From Candidatus Sulfotelmatobacter sp. (GTDB lineage Bacteria; Acidobacteriota; Terriglobia; Terriglobales; Acidobacteriaceae): a stretch of 34,927 nt of DNA. The translations under genes and the position numbers were made by a program. The notes under the pieces are model-generated. The model ran no database searches, had not been told where the DNA came from, and saw only the letters and a list, made by a program, of their open reading frames with translations. The stretch is taken from the NCBI GenBank assembly GCA_025928375.1, contig JAICJP010000006.1, forward strand, positions 1 through 34,927, read 5' to 3'. Positions 8,502 through 16,078 of the stretch are shown here, one piece after another. The first letter of the stretch is position 1. Each line of letters starts with the position of its first letter.

Positions 8502-9046
8502 GCGAACTTTGCCTGGTGCCGATTGGCAGCCTGCCTCCGCAGGCACTGGAATGGATCGAGAACGCGGCCGCGGACTGGTTCCCCTTGCCCACGCGGCGCT
8601 TGCCGGCCATCGCCATTCCCGATCGTGCTTACGACGCAAGGCGAGGCCAGTACCAGTCGCTGGAATTTATGAAGACGCTGGCTCAATGCGCCCCCCGCGA
8701 TGCGTTTCGAGTGCTGGGAATCACGGATGTGGATCTGTCGATTCCCATGCTGAGCTTCTTGTTTGGACAGGCACAATTCGATGGCCCCATTGCCGTGGTT
8801 TCACTATGCCGCTTGCACCAGGAATTTTATGGCCTGCCTGCACAAGAGGCTCTTCTGCGGGAGCGCACCGTGAAAGAAGTTTTGCATGAGCTAGGGCACA
8901 CCTTCGGATTAGTGCATTGTTCCGACTCGACCTGCGCTATGAGTTTGGCGACGCATATCGAATTGGTGGACTCCAAGACAGAAAAATATTGTGCGCGATG
9001 CGGCACGCAGTTGGCGCAGAGATTCGCGCGAAACGGAGGAGTATGA
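8498..9046 (+). CDS. amzA: Archaemetzincin-type zinc metalloprotease
   Basis: A 182-residue protein beginning with GTG that overlaps the kinase stop (GTGA, 8498-8501). It carries the archaemetzincin signature: HELGHTFGLVHC, then C-x4-C-x-M, then a CARC pair about 16 residues on. The three His and Glu bind and activate the catalytic zinc, the four Cys form a structural second zinc site, and the Met makes the met-turn. The length agrees with the 170-190 residues of the family. No signal peptide is present, so it should act in the cytoplasm. Family members are mostly of unknown substrate. Its position between a sensor kinase and its response regulator, overlapping both by 4 nt, implies a role in that signalling path, possibly cleavage of a regulator or target; that is inference. 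Confidence 0.93.
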   Translation: MSELCLVPIGSLPPQALEWIENAAADWFPLPTRRLPAIAIPDRAYDARRGQYQSLEFMKTLAQCAPRDAFRVLGITDVDLSIPMLSFLFGQAQFDGPIAVVSLCRLHQEFYGLPAQEALLRERTVKEVLHELGHTFGLVHCSDSTCAMSLATHIELVDSKTEKYCARCGTQLAQRFARNGGV

Positions 9047-10398
9047 AAAAGCATTGGCCCATCCTGGTGGTCGACGACGAAGAGGTCATGTGCGAGTCCA
9101 TGGCGGCCTGGCTGCGCGAAGATGGCTATCGCGTGGACACCGCGCCCGACGGGCAGAAAGCGCTGGAACTGGCGCGAGCCGCCGATTACGCCATTTGCTT
9201 CGTCGACTTGAAGATGCCCGGCGGAATGGATGGCATTGAGACCATGATGGAGATCCACCGCATCCGGCCGGATGCCTCGATCATCATCATTACCGCCTAC
9301 GCGACTGTGGACACCGCCATTCAGGCGATGAAAGAAGGCGCGCAGGAGTACATCGTCAAGCCCTGCAATCCGCAGGAAATTTCCATGCTGGTGTCGCGCA
9401 TTCTCAAGCTGAAAAAGTTACAGAGCGAGAACGCCATTCTGCGCAAAAAGCTGGCGCGGCAGTACAAGCATCACGACATCATTACCAAGAATCCGCGCAT
9501 GGACGAAATTCTCGCGCTAACCCAGGATGTAGCCAGCCTGCGCAGCACCGTGCTGATTCGCGGAGAAAGCGGGACCGGAAAGGAGTTGGTGGCGCGGGCA
9601 GTGCATTTCTCCGGCAATAGGGCCGACAAGCCGTTCATCGCTGTGAGTTGCGCGGCACTGACCGAGACCCTGCTTGAGAGCGAATTGTTCGGGTATGAGA
9701 AAGGTGCTTTCACCGGCGCGGCCGGGCAGGCCAAGGGAAAATTCGAAGTGGCCGACGGAGGCACGATTTTTCTGGACGAGATCGGCGATATTTCTCCTAA
9801 ATTGCAGGCTGACCTTCTGCGCGTGCTGCAGGAGCGGCGCTTCTACCGCGTAGGCGGAACCCAGGAGGTGGAAGTCGATGTGCGAGTCATTGCGGCAACC
9901 AATAAGAATCTAGCCGAGGAAGTGCAGCAGGGAAGATTCCGCGAAGATTTGTACTATCGCCTGAACGTCATCGAAATCCAGCTTCCCCCATTGCGCGAGC
10001 GCCGCGAAGACATCCCGCTGTTGGCCGAGCATTTTGTGCAGCGCATCTCGTCAGAATTGGGGAAAGATGTCGCGGGCATCTCTGCCGACGCCCTCAAGGT
10101 GCTGATCGCCTACGATTGGCCGGGCAACGTGCGCGAACTGGAAAACGTAATCGAACGCGCCATCGTGACCTGCCGCAACGGCTCCCTGGAGTCGGCGGAT
10201 TTCTCCTGGCTACACCGGGATGCGAACCAGGCACAGGATTGGGAAGTGCCCGATGTTCCTCTGGGAGAATTGGAACGCCGCGCCATCGTTGCAGCCTTGG
10301 AGCGCAAACATGGTAATGTGAAGGAGGCTTCCAGTGCCCTGGGCATCGATCGCTCGACGCTCTACGACAAGCTCAAGCGTTACGAGATTTCTCATTAA
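9043..10398 (+). CDS. NtrC-family sigma-54-dependent response regulator
   Basis: A 451-residue activator. ATG at 9043 is chosen because GGAGG lies directly upstream and the preceding stop overlaps it (ATGA); longer forms would run back through the protease gene. Order: receiver domain with acidic pair DD (11-12), phospho-acceptor D55 (VDLKMPG), T84 and K106 (YIVKPC); AAA+ domain with Walker A GESGTGKE (174-181), the sigma-54 contact loop GAFTGA (221-226), Walker B TIFLDE (241-246) and an RLNVIEIQLPPLRER segment; Fis-type HTH near the end (GNVKEASSALGIDRSTLYDKL). It activates promoters bearing -12/-24 elements when phosphorylated, presumably by the heme kinase two genes upstream. I found no convincing -12/-24 promoter in the intergenic regions here, so its targets may lie elsewhere. 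Confidence 0.96.
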   Translation: MKKHWPILVVDDEEVMCESMAAWLREDGYRVDTAPDGQKALELARAADYAICFVDLKMPGGMDGIETMMEIHRIRPDASIIIITAYATVDTAIQAMKEGAQEYIVKPCNPQEISMLVSRILKLKKLQSENAILRKKLARQYKHHDIITKNPRMDEILALTQDVASLRSTVLIRGESGTGKELVARAVHFSGNRADKPFIAVSCAALTETLLESELFGYEKGAFTGAAGQAKGKFEVADGGTIFLDEIGDISPKLQADLLRVLQERRFYRVGGTQEVEVDVRVIAATNKNLAEEVQQGRFREDLYYRLNVIEIQLPPLRERREDIPLLAEHFVQRISSELGKDVAGISADALKVLIAYDWPGNVRELENVIERAIVTCRNGSLESADFSWLHRDANQAQDWEVPDVPLGELERRAIVAALERKHGNVKEASSALGIDRSTLYDKLKRYEISH

Positions 10399-10421
10399 GT
10401 ATGGATTTCAACGGGCGTTTC

Positions 10422-12101
10422 TCAATCATGCGGAGCGGAGTTCGGCAATCCCATGTGCGCACGAAGCTCCTGCCACTGCTGCATGACTCGCGAATCATGT
10501 GAGAGTTCGGCAGCCCTACGCAGCGAGTCCTCTGCCTTGGGAAGATTGTTGAGTTGGACGAAGCAATCCCCGAGACCCGCCCATGCATACCAATCTTGCG
10601 GGTACTCCTGGCTGACTTGCTGAAAGACTGGCATCGCCTCACTGCATCGCCCATCGTCGGCCAGTTGCAGCGCCACTTGCACATGAGCGTCTGCAAGGTT
10701 CTTAGCAACTGGAGCGTTGTGCGGGGCCAATTCGTGGGCGACGGTGAAAACCGTCAAATCATCTTTCCACTGTTTTTCTTGCGAGACGGCCAACACAGCG
10801 AACACAACGGCTAATAGTCCGGCTGCAGGCAATAATGGAACGCGCAGTTCCCCGGCGACGTGCCATACAGTCGCCACCAGAAGCATCAAGCCAGCCGAGG
10901 GCAGGTACGTGTATCGGCCATGCAGAAAGTCTCCTGGATTGAGAGCATTCAGGTCGAGCGTGAGAAGAATCGGCAGTCCCAACAGGAGCGTGCCGATTAC
11001 CAGGGCATACTCGACATTCGCGGCGTCTTGCGCTGGAAGGTCACGTCGAGCTTTTTTCCATGCCCAGATCAATGCCCACGCCAGGATCGCAACCGCGCAA
11101 GCCACGCCCAGCCCCGGCATGATGACCCCCCGGAAAGAAAACCGCTGGGCCAGAGTGGGATCTGCAAACGCGCGTGAGTGGTCGGGCCAGAGCAAGACCT
11201 TCACGTAGAACCAGAGCGTCGCCGGCCAGGACAGCAGCACGGTGCTCCAAGGCAAAGACTGGGTGCGGGACGCAAGCTTCCCTCCCAACGCATGGAACCG
11301 CATTAGAAGGTACAACCCCGTGACGCACAAAAACGGTACAGTGTGCCGGAGTGCCCGCCTCAGCCGAACTCGAAAATCTGCGTCTCCGTTCTCGCCTCGA
11401 GGCACGAGCAGCGGCAACGCAAAAATTAACACGGGAAATATGATCGATGTTTCTTTCGCAAGGAGTGCCGCAAAGCAAACGGCCGCGGAGGCGACCAGCC
11501 AGTACATCTGAGGCTGCGCGGCCTTCCTACTCCGGGCCGACTTGCGCGATGTTCGTTCGTGACTTCGGCCTTGAGGAACGACCGCTATCCACCTGAGGTA
11601 TAGAAGCAACGCACCCAAGATTGCCGCGGACATCAACGGATCGGGCACGGTGACCCACGCCACGGATTCCGTTTGTGCAGGATGCAAGGCGAATAGAGTC
11701 GCGGCGACTAACGCTGCGACGCGATCGCGCAGCAGTCTCAGCACCAGTAGTCCCAGCAAGACCGCAACTGCCAGGTGTTTCACAATGCTGAGCAGGTGCC
11801 ATCCCCATGGAGACATCGCGCTCAGAATGAAATTCATCCTCAGCCACAGGAGGAACAGAGGCCGATAGAAACTCGGAGGCCCGCCCGTGAATTGCGCCCA
11901 GACGTAGTTCGCGAAGTAGTCCCACACATGATCGGGGAACTGGATACGCGGATCACCCGTGAAACGGTGATCGTCGAGAACGAATTGAAAATTCAAGCCG
12001 GGGCTGTAAACGGCAAACACAACTGCGCCTAAACACAAAGCCACCACCAGGGAAGTCCGAACGGAGAGCAACTCCGGCACTGCAGTTAACGGCTTCAACA
12101 T
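10422..12101 (-). CDS. TMTC-like multispanning glycosyltransferase with C-terminal TPRs
   Basis: A protein of about 559 residues with roughly ten to twelve hydrophobic segments followed by a soluble tail. The first luminal loop has FVLDDHRF, the paired-Asp motif of GT-C enzymes such as TMTC and PMT O-mannosyltransferases; LLAKETSIIFP and FLHGRYTYLPSAG are also typical of bacterial TMTC-like proteins. The tail (from VAKNLADAHVQVALQL) contains about two TPR repeats. It probably transfers a sugar from a polyprenyl-phosphate donor on the outer face of the membrane; acceptor unknown. ATG at 12101 is used; a TTG at 12131 would add ten residues, and neither has a clear ribosome site. It converges on the response regulator gene with only 23 bp between stops. 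Confidence 0.8.
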   Translation of the reverse strand: MLKPLTAVPELLSVRTSLVVALCLGAVVFAVYSPGLNFQFVLDDHRFTGDPRIQFPDHVWDYFANYVWAQFTGGPPSFYRPLFLLWLRMNFILSAMSPWGWHLLSIVKHLAVAVLLGLLVLRLLRDRVAALVAATLFALHPAQTESVAWVTVPDPLMSAAILGALLLYLRWIAVVPQGRSHERTSRKSARSRKAAQPQMYWLVASAAVCFAALLAKETSIIFPVLIFALPLLVPRGENGDADFRVRLRRALRHTVPFLCVTGLYLLMRFHALGGKLASRTQSLPWSTVLLSWPATLWFYVKVLLWPDHSRAFADPTLAQRFSFRGVIMPGLGVACAVAILAWALIWAWKKARRDLPAQDAANVEYALVIGTLLLGLPILLTLDLNALNPGDFLHGRYTYLPSAGLMLLVATVWHVAGELRVPLLPAAGLLAVVFAVLAVSQEKQWKDDLTVFTVAHELAPHNAPVAKNLADAHVQVALQLADDGRCSEAMPVFQQVSQEYPQDWYAWAGLGDCFVQLNNLPKAEDSLRRAAELSHDSRVMQQWQELRAHMGLPNSAPHD

Positions 12102-12177
12102 CGGGATTGTGCCGGCGAGTCGAAAGGCCAAGGTTCATCTTCAACGCGGAAAAACTGCAAGGAATTGTCTCACAACC

Positions 12178-13170
12178 TCAGTTAGGCATGGAGGCCTGGC
12201 CGCTAGGGCAGGAGCCGATTTGGCGGGGATAGGACAGAGAGATAGACTTGCGCAGTTGCTGGTCTACAACGTTTAGCTTCCACCCGCGTGACCTTTTCAG
12301 AACTCCTGGCAGCTCTATGCCTAGCAAATACGGACTTGCGGTTTGCCGATATAGCAACGTCAAGGCAGCGCTCACCAGTTCTTGTCGCGCTGGGCTGACA
12401 GTGAAGTTCTCGGTCGTACTCGAATACCGCGCGCGAAGCATTGTGGGGTGAAAATCAATTACCGTGCCGCCCGTAGCTCGTGCGAGCTTTGCAGTGTCAT
12501 CGCTGCCGGGAAAGGGGTCGCCGTTCCACAAGAAATCTCGCAAGAGGAATACGTCCAAGCGGACAGACGCGCGTTGCAGTCGATCTTCCAATTGGGCGCT
12601 CTCTATCTGACTGCGGTTGTCCTCGCCATCCGTTATCACGTAAATCGCGTCACCGGGAGCCGCATTAGGAATGTGTTCGAGAACGTACTCGATAGCGTCC
12701 CTTAGGGCGGTTTTCCTACCTATCGAAGAGCTCAGGGCTTTTTTGCGTTGCGTTAGTTCTGATGTGAGCTGCTCCCGAGAAGCGGAAAAGTCCAGGGTTC
12801 CGTCTACTTGCTTATCAAAACCCAGCAAAGCGATGGAAACACTGGCAGGTAGTCGCTTTACCGCGTCTGCCGCGACCCAATAGGCAAGCTCAGCTTTCCC
12901 GCTGGCATTCATGCCCTCCTTCATGCTTTCACTGGTGTCCAGAAGGATTGCGACCCGGTTCGGCCCTGAAAAGAGGGTTGCTGCCGTGATCGCCAACGGC
13001 TTGTGATCCAGTTCAGCGGAGAAGGTGTTAACGCTAAGCTCACGGGGCACCTCGCCATGCGAGTCGAGAACGCCAACTGGGATGATGCGCCTCGTACATG
13101 GTGACTCTTGCGCATACAAAGAACATGCCAGAAGAAAAATGAACCTAACGCTACTAGCGGCACGGGCCAT
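12178..13170 (-). CDS. Secreted VWA-domain protein (VWFA-related Acidobacterial type)
   Basis: A 330-residue protein with an N-terminal signal peptide (SSVRFIFLLACSLYAQ, cleavage after YA) and a von Willebrand A domain. The MIDAS motif is DTSES near residue 78 (VAILLDTSESM), with YVITDGEDNRS supplying the later Asp. The short beta-rich start (IIPVGVLDSHGEVPRELSVNTFSAELD) before the VWA domain is the arrangement of the VWFA-related domain that is expanded in Acidobacteria, which supports the host guess. Such proteins probably mediate metal-dependent protein-protein contacts outside the cell; no partner is known. ATG at 13170 follows an adjacent TTG at 13173; no clear ribosome site. It lies 95 bp after the redox-complex operon on the same strand and may be its distal gene. 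Confidence 0.85.
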   Translation of the reverse strand: MARAASSVRFIFLLACSLYAQESPCTRRIIPVGVLDSHGEVPRELSVNTFSAELDHKPLAITAATLFSGPNRVAILLDTSESMKEGMNASGKAELAYWVAADAVKRLPASVSIALLGFDKQVDGTLDFSASREQLTSELTQRKKALSSSIGRKTALRDAIEYVLEHIPNAAPGDAIYVITDGEDNRSQIESAQLEDRLQRASVRLDVFLLRDFLWNGDPFPGSDDTAKLARATGGTVIDFHPTMLRARYSSTTENFTVSPARQELVSAALTLLYRQTASPYLLGIELPGVLKRSRGWKLNVVDQQLRKSISLSYPRQIGSCPSGQASMPN

Positions 13171-13265
13171 CAAGGAATTCTACTGCCTATTGTCAATTGT
13201 GTTGGGACTGAAACGGCGCCCGGCCGTGATCTAAACGCGGGCTCCTCGCTTCCGACGCCAGAGCC

Positions 13266-14090
13266 TCACCCTTGTAGGAACGTGTCAGCCAGCACCGTAT
13301 CCCAGTCCGCCGGAGGTACAACGTTCATCAGGTCGGGCATGAGGACGCCACCGTCCGCCAGAGCCGGCGCGGTATTGGGCGCGTGCAGTTGCAGTTGGAG
13401 TCGCTCCAGTTCGCGTGACATCCAGCCGTGTACTTCCGGGCCGCACAACAGATGGCGCAGCGTCGCAGGCTCGCGGAGTTCGAGGCGCGGGCGAATCTTT
13501 AGATACCAACCTTCTTTCGGGCCGCCAATGCCAACTACCGTGCCCTCAAGTGGAGCTCGAACCTCAATTTCGTGGCCGTTCTTCTTCATACGCCAGGCAG
13601 TCTGGTTCACTTCCAATCCCTGGCCGACCTCTGGAAGGCTCACCAAGTCGGGAGTTCCCACCAGACGAGCGGCGAGTTCATCGATGCCGACACTGACGGT
13701 TCCGTCTTCCTCCGGTTTCACCCATGTGTGCCCGCGATGGTAGTAGCGGTCGTCCGCGTAGTCGAGGCCCAAGGGGCCAACATTACCGGTGGCAGGCAAT
13801 ACCGCGAATTGGGAATATTTCTCGCAATGGCGGCAATCAAAAGCATTGTCGCAGGTGCGCGAGAGCACTCGTCCGGCGAGTTCGTGCCGGCAACGGCGGT
13901 CGGAGACGGGCAGTTCCGCGAACTGCGAACGCCACCACAGATCGATCGCCCGATGAGAGTGAAAGTCGCGGCTCGTCCGCCAAGCTGCAGACGCCACCGT
14001 GACTAGAATGGTGAGCACCACGGCGAAAAATAGCGACAGGAACAGAACGTGGCCGAGTGTCCAGTGAAAGCCATCAATTCCCGGAAACAT
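13266..14090 (-). CDS. Membrane-anchored GcvH-like protein with Cys4 module and no lipoyl lysine
   Basis: A 274-residue protein: one membrane helix (about 12-36), a Cys4 module (C67, C80, C86, C89, ending FDCRHC), then a domain clearly related to glycine cleavage H protein (YYHRGHTWVKPEEDGTVSVGIDEL ... SLPEVGQGLEV ... EVRAPLEGTVVGI). Aligned without gaps from PEVG to AP, the lipoylated lysine of GcvH is replaced by Gly in KKNGHEIEVRAP; two Lys lie two and three positions before it. The carrier function is therefore probably lost. It is the last gene of the redox-complex operon and its start overlaps the NrfD gene end by 17 nt, so it is likely a subunit or assembly factor of that complex rather than part of glycine cleavage; no gcvT or gcvP is nearby. 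Confidence 0.85.
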   Translation of the reverse strand: MFPGIDGFHWTLGHVLFLSLFFAVVLTILVTVASAAWRTSRDFHSHRAIDLWWRSQFAELPVSDRRCRHELAGRVLSRTCDNAFDCRHCEKYSQFAVLPATGNVGPLGLDYADDRYYHRGHTWVKPEEDGTVSVGIDELAARLVGTPDLVSLPEVGQGLEVNQTAWRMKKNGHEIEVRAPLEGTVVGIGGPKEGWYLKIRPRLELREPATLRHLLCGPEVHGWMSRELERLQLQLHAPNTAPALADGGVLMPDLMNVVPPADWDTVLADTFLQG

Positions 14091-15336
14091 GCGAGTCCCG
14101 TCCTTTCGGCGCAGCGAACAGCGGCAGATACCTGTATGAAAGCGAATACACGATCACGCCGTACGCGATCACGCCGGCGAAGCTCGCTACCTCCTGCCAA
14201 CTGGGTGTGTATTGCAGGAAATCATCAAAGGGCAGCGTAGGCAGGGCGAGCGTCTGCACAGTCAGCACGAAACGGTTCAGTAGCACGCCAGCGCAAGCCA
14301 TCGCGGCAGCTGTCAGGAGCCACGGTTTGCTGGCTGCGGTTTTGCGGAAAGTTAAAAGGAATGCCGGAAGCAACCCGAGCAGAATGATCTCGGCGAAGAG
14401 GATCGGCGTTCCGAATCCTTTATGCTGGTAGTACTGCCACGGAGCAAAACCTGCGGCCGGTGACGTGTAGTTCAGCCAGACCAGGGTGTCGATGCATTTA
14501 ACGGCGACGTAAATCGCGAGCAGCACTCCCGAAATGAATGCCAGTCGGCGGTAGAGTTCCTGCGGAACCAGCTTGCGGCCAGTCACCTTTTCGACCGTTG
14601 CGATAATCAGCACCAGAAAGCTCGGTCCGGAGGCGATCGCCGATAGGATGAAGAGGAAGAATGTGGAAGGCCAGATCAGAAATCCATCGCGAAACGCGAA
14701 AGGCCGTCCCCGTAGCACACCGTAAAGCCCGCCTAAAGATCCCTGATGAAAGAACGACAACAGTGTTCCCACAGCCGCGAGCACGGGAACCAGTTTGTGC
14801 AATTGATGTTCGAAAACCAGGAACGACGGCAACCTCCGCAGTTGCCGGTTGCGTAGCAGGATCGGAATGTACTCCAGGCTGAGCACCAGCAGGTAACACG
14901 AAATGCAGAAAGTGACTTCGGTCAGCATGGAATGCGTGTTGGGATGCCAGAAGGTGAACCATGCCCGTAGCGGCTGCCCGACATCGATCATCAGAATCGC
15001 AACCGCTCCGCTATAGCAAATGAATCCAACCACCACGGCGGTGTTGAGGATCGGTTTCAGTTCGACGCGCTTCAGGATGTAGACCAGGAATCCGGTGAAG
15101 AATGCGCCGGCGCCCAGTGCGATGATGCCGAGATCCAGAAAGATCCATAGGCCGAACGCAAAGCGGTTGTCCATGTTGGTCTGGTTCAGGCCGTAAAACA
15201 GACACAGCGCGGCGGCGTAAACGCCGACCGCCAGCAAGACGGCCCACGGGCTCAGCCACAGCAGAAAGCGCGACAGGGAAATGCGCTCCGCCCCGCGCGT
15301 GATCCATCGGGCATCGGTGAGGACCGTGCTAGCCAC
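14074..15336 (-). CDS. NrfD/PsrC/QrcD-type quinone-interacting membrane subunit
   Basis: A 420-residue membrane protein with about nine or ten helices, in the size range of NrfD, PsrC, ActC and QrcD. It anchors the peripheral ferredoxin and MopB subunits and holds the quinone site. Features include FGLWIFLDLGIIALGAGAFFTGF in the second helix region and RAWFTFWHPNTHSMLTEVTFCIS in the fourth, both typical of the family. It starts with GTG at 15336, with GGAGGTG just upstream, and overlaps the end of the ferredoxin gene by 8 nt. The conserved acidic and histidine residues used in proton transfer by relatives are not assigned here. Expected location: inner membrane. Confidence 0.93.
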   Translation of the reverse strand: MASTVLTDARWITRGAERISLSRFLLWLSPWAVLLAVGVYAAALCLFYGLNQTNMDNRFAFGLWIFLDLGIIALGAGAFFTGFLVYILKRVELKPILNTAVVVGFICYSGAVAILMIDVGQPLRAWFTFWHPNTHSMLTEVTFCISCYLLVLSLEYIPILLRNRQLRRLPSFLVFEHQLHKLVPVLAAVGTLLSFFHQGSLGGLYGVLRGRPFAFRDGFLIWPSTFFLFILSAIASGPSFLVLIIATVEKVTGRKLVPQELYRRLAFISGVLLAIYVAVKCIDTLVWLNYTSPAAGFAPWQYYQHKGFGTPILFAEIILLGLLPAFLLTFRKTAASKPWLLTAAAMACAGVLLNRFVLTVQTLALPTLPFDDFLQYTPSWQEVASFAGVIAYGVIVYSLSYRYLPLFAAPKGRDSHVSGN

Positions 15337-16078
15337 GTTGCACCTCCGAAGCTTGCGGCGAATTTGGTTCTGCCAGGGCTCTCACCCACGCCTCGTTCGA
15401 TTTGTAATAGAGCTTGGGCTCAGTCCCGAGCCGAGCCAGCAGCCGGAACGCCTGCGGCGAGTGCGCTTCCTTAGAAACTGGATCATTCGCATCTCCCAAG
15501 TCTCCAAAGTGAATCGCATTCGTAGAGCAAGCTTCGACGCAGGCCGGAACGTAATCGGCGGGATCGATTTCGCGCTTTCCTGCGACAGCTGCTTTTTCTT
15601 TGGCCGAATGCAGCCGCGCATGGCAGAGATTGCATTTCTCGACCACCCCGCGCATGCGCACAGCCACTCCCGGGTTGAGGCTCTTCTCCATTCCCGGAGG
15701 CCACGCCGGATCCCACCAGTTGAAATAACGCGCGTGATAAGGACACGCTGTCATGCAGTAACGGCAACCCAGGCAACGTTGCGCCATCTGCATGACGATT
15801 CCGGTTGCCTCGTCCACTTCCACCGCCTGTTGTGGGCAAACCTTCACGCAAGGTGTGTCGTGCTCGCAATGCATGCACATGATCGGGATAAATGCTTCGC
15901 GCCGGGTCTCGCCATTGTTTCCATTCGAGACTTTTCGGACGAGAAGGGGAGTGAGGCCGGTGCGAGCGGTGGCTTGCGGAAGCGCGGGAACATTATTTTC
16001 GGCAGCACAGGCCATCATGCACGCGCCGCAGCCGGTGCAGCGGTCGACATCGATGACCATCCCGTAACGTGCGCTCAT
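15329..16078 (-). CDS. Four-cluster [4Fe-4S] ferredoxin subunit (QrcC/NrfC/DmsB-like)
   Basis: A 249-residue electron-transfer subunit. Cys groups: CTGCGACMMAC (about 14-24), CMHCEHDTPCVKVCP, CLGCRYCMTACPY, and CNLCHAR combined with the later CVEAC; together these give the sixteen ligands of four [4Fe-4S] clusters, as in DmsB, PsrB and QrcC. It links the MopB-fold subunit to the NrfD subunit. No signal peptide is present; it would be carried across the membrane with the Tat-signal-bearing MopB partner, as in related complexes. Start: ATG at 16078 overlapping the MopB stop (ATGA), with AGGAGGAATGC upstream. The C-terminal tail beyond residue 210 is unassigned. Confidence 0.94.
   Translation of the reverse strand: MSARYGMVIDVDRCTGCGACMMACAAENNVPALPQATARTGLTPLLVRKVSNGNNGETRREAFIPIMCMHCEHDTPCVKVCPQQAVEVDEATGIVMQMAQRCLGCRYCMTACPYHARYFNWWDPAWPPGMEKSLNPGVAVRMRGVVEKCNLCHARLHSAKEKAAVAGKREIDPADYVPACVEACSTNAIHFGDLGDANDPVSKEAHSPQAFRLLARLGTEPKLYYKSNEAWVRALAEPNSPQASEVQRG

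Noticed and set aside
10399-10421. Bidirectional terminator between the converging regulator and glycosyltransferase genes
   Set aside because: The 23-bp gap shows no convincing stem-loop or T-run.
13266-14090. Glycine cleavage system H protein
   Set aside because: Lipoyl lysine is absent, a membrane helix and Cys4 module are present, no gcvT or gcvP is nearby, and the gene lies in a respiratory operon.
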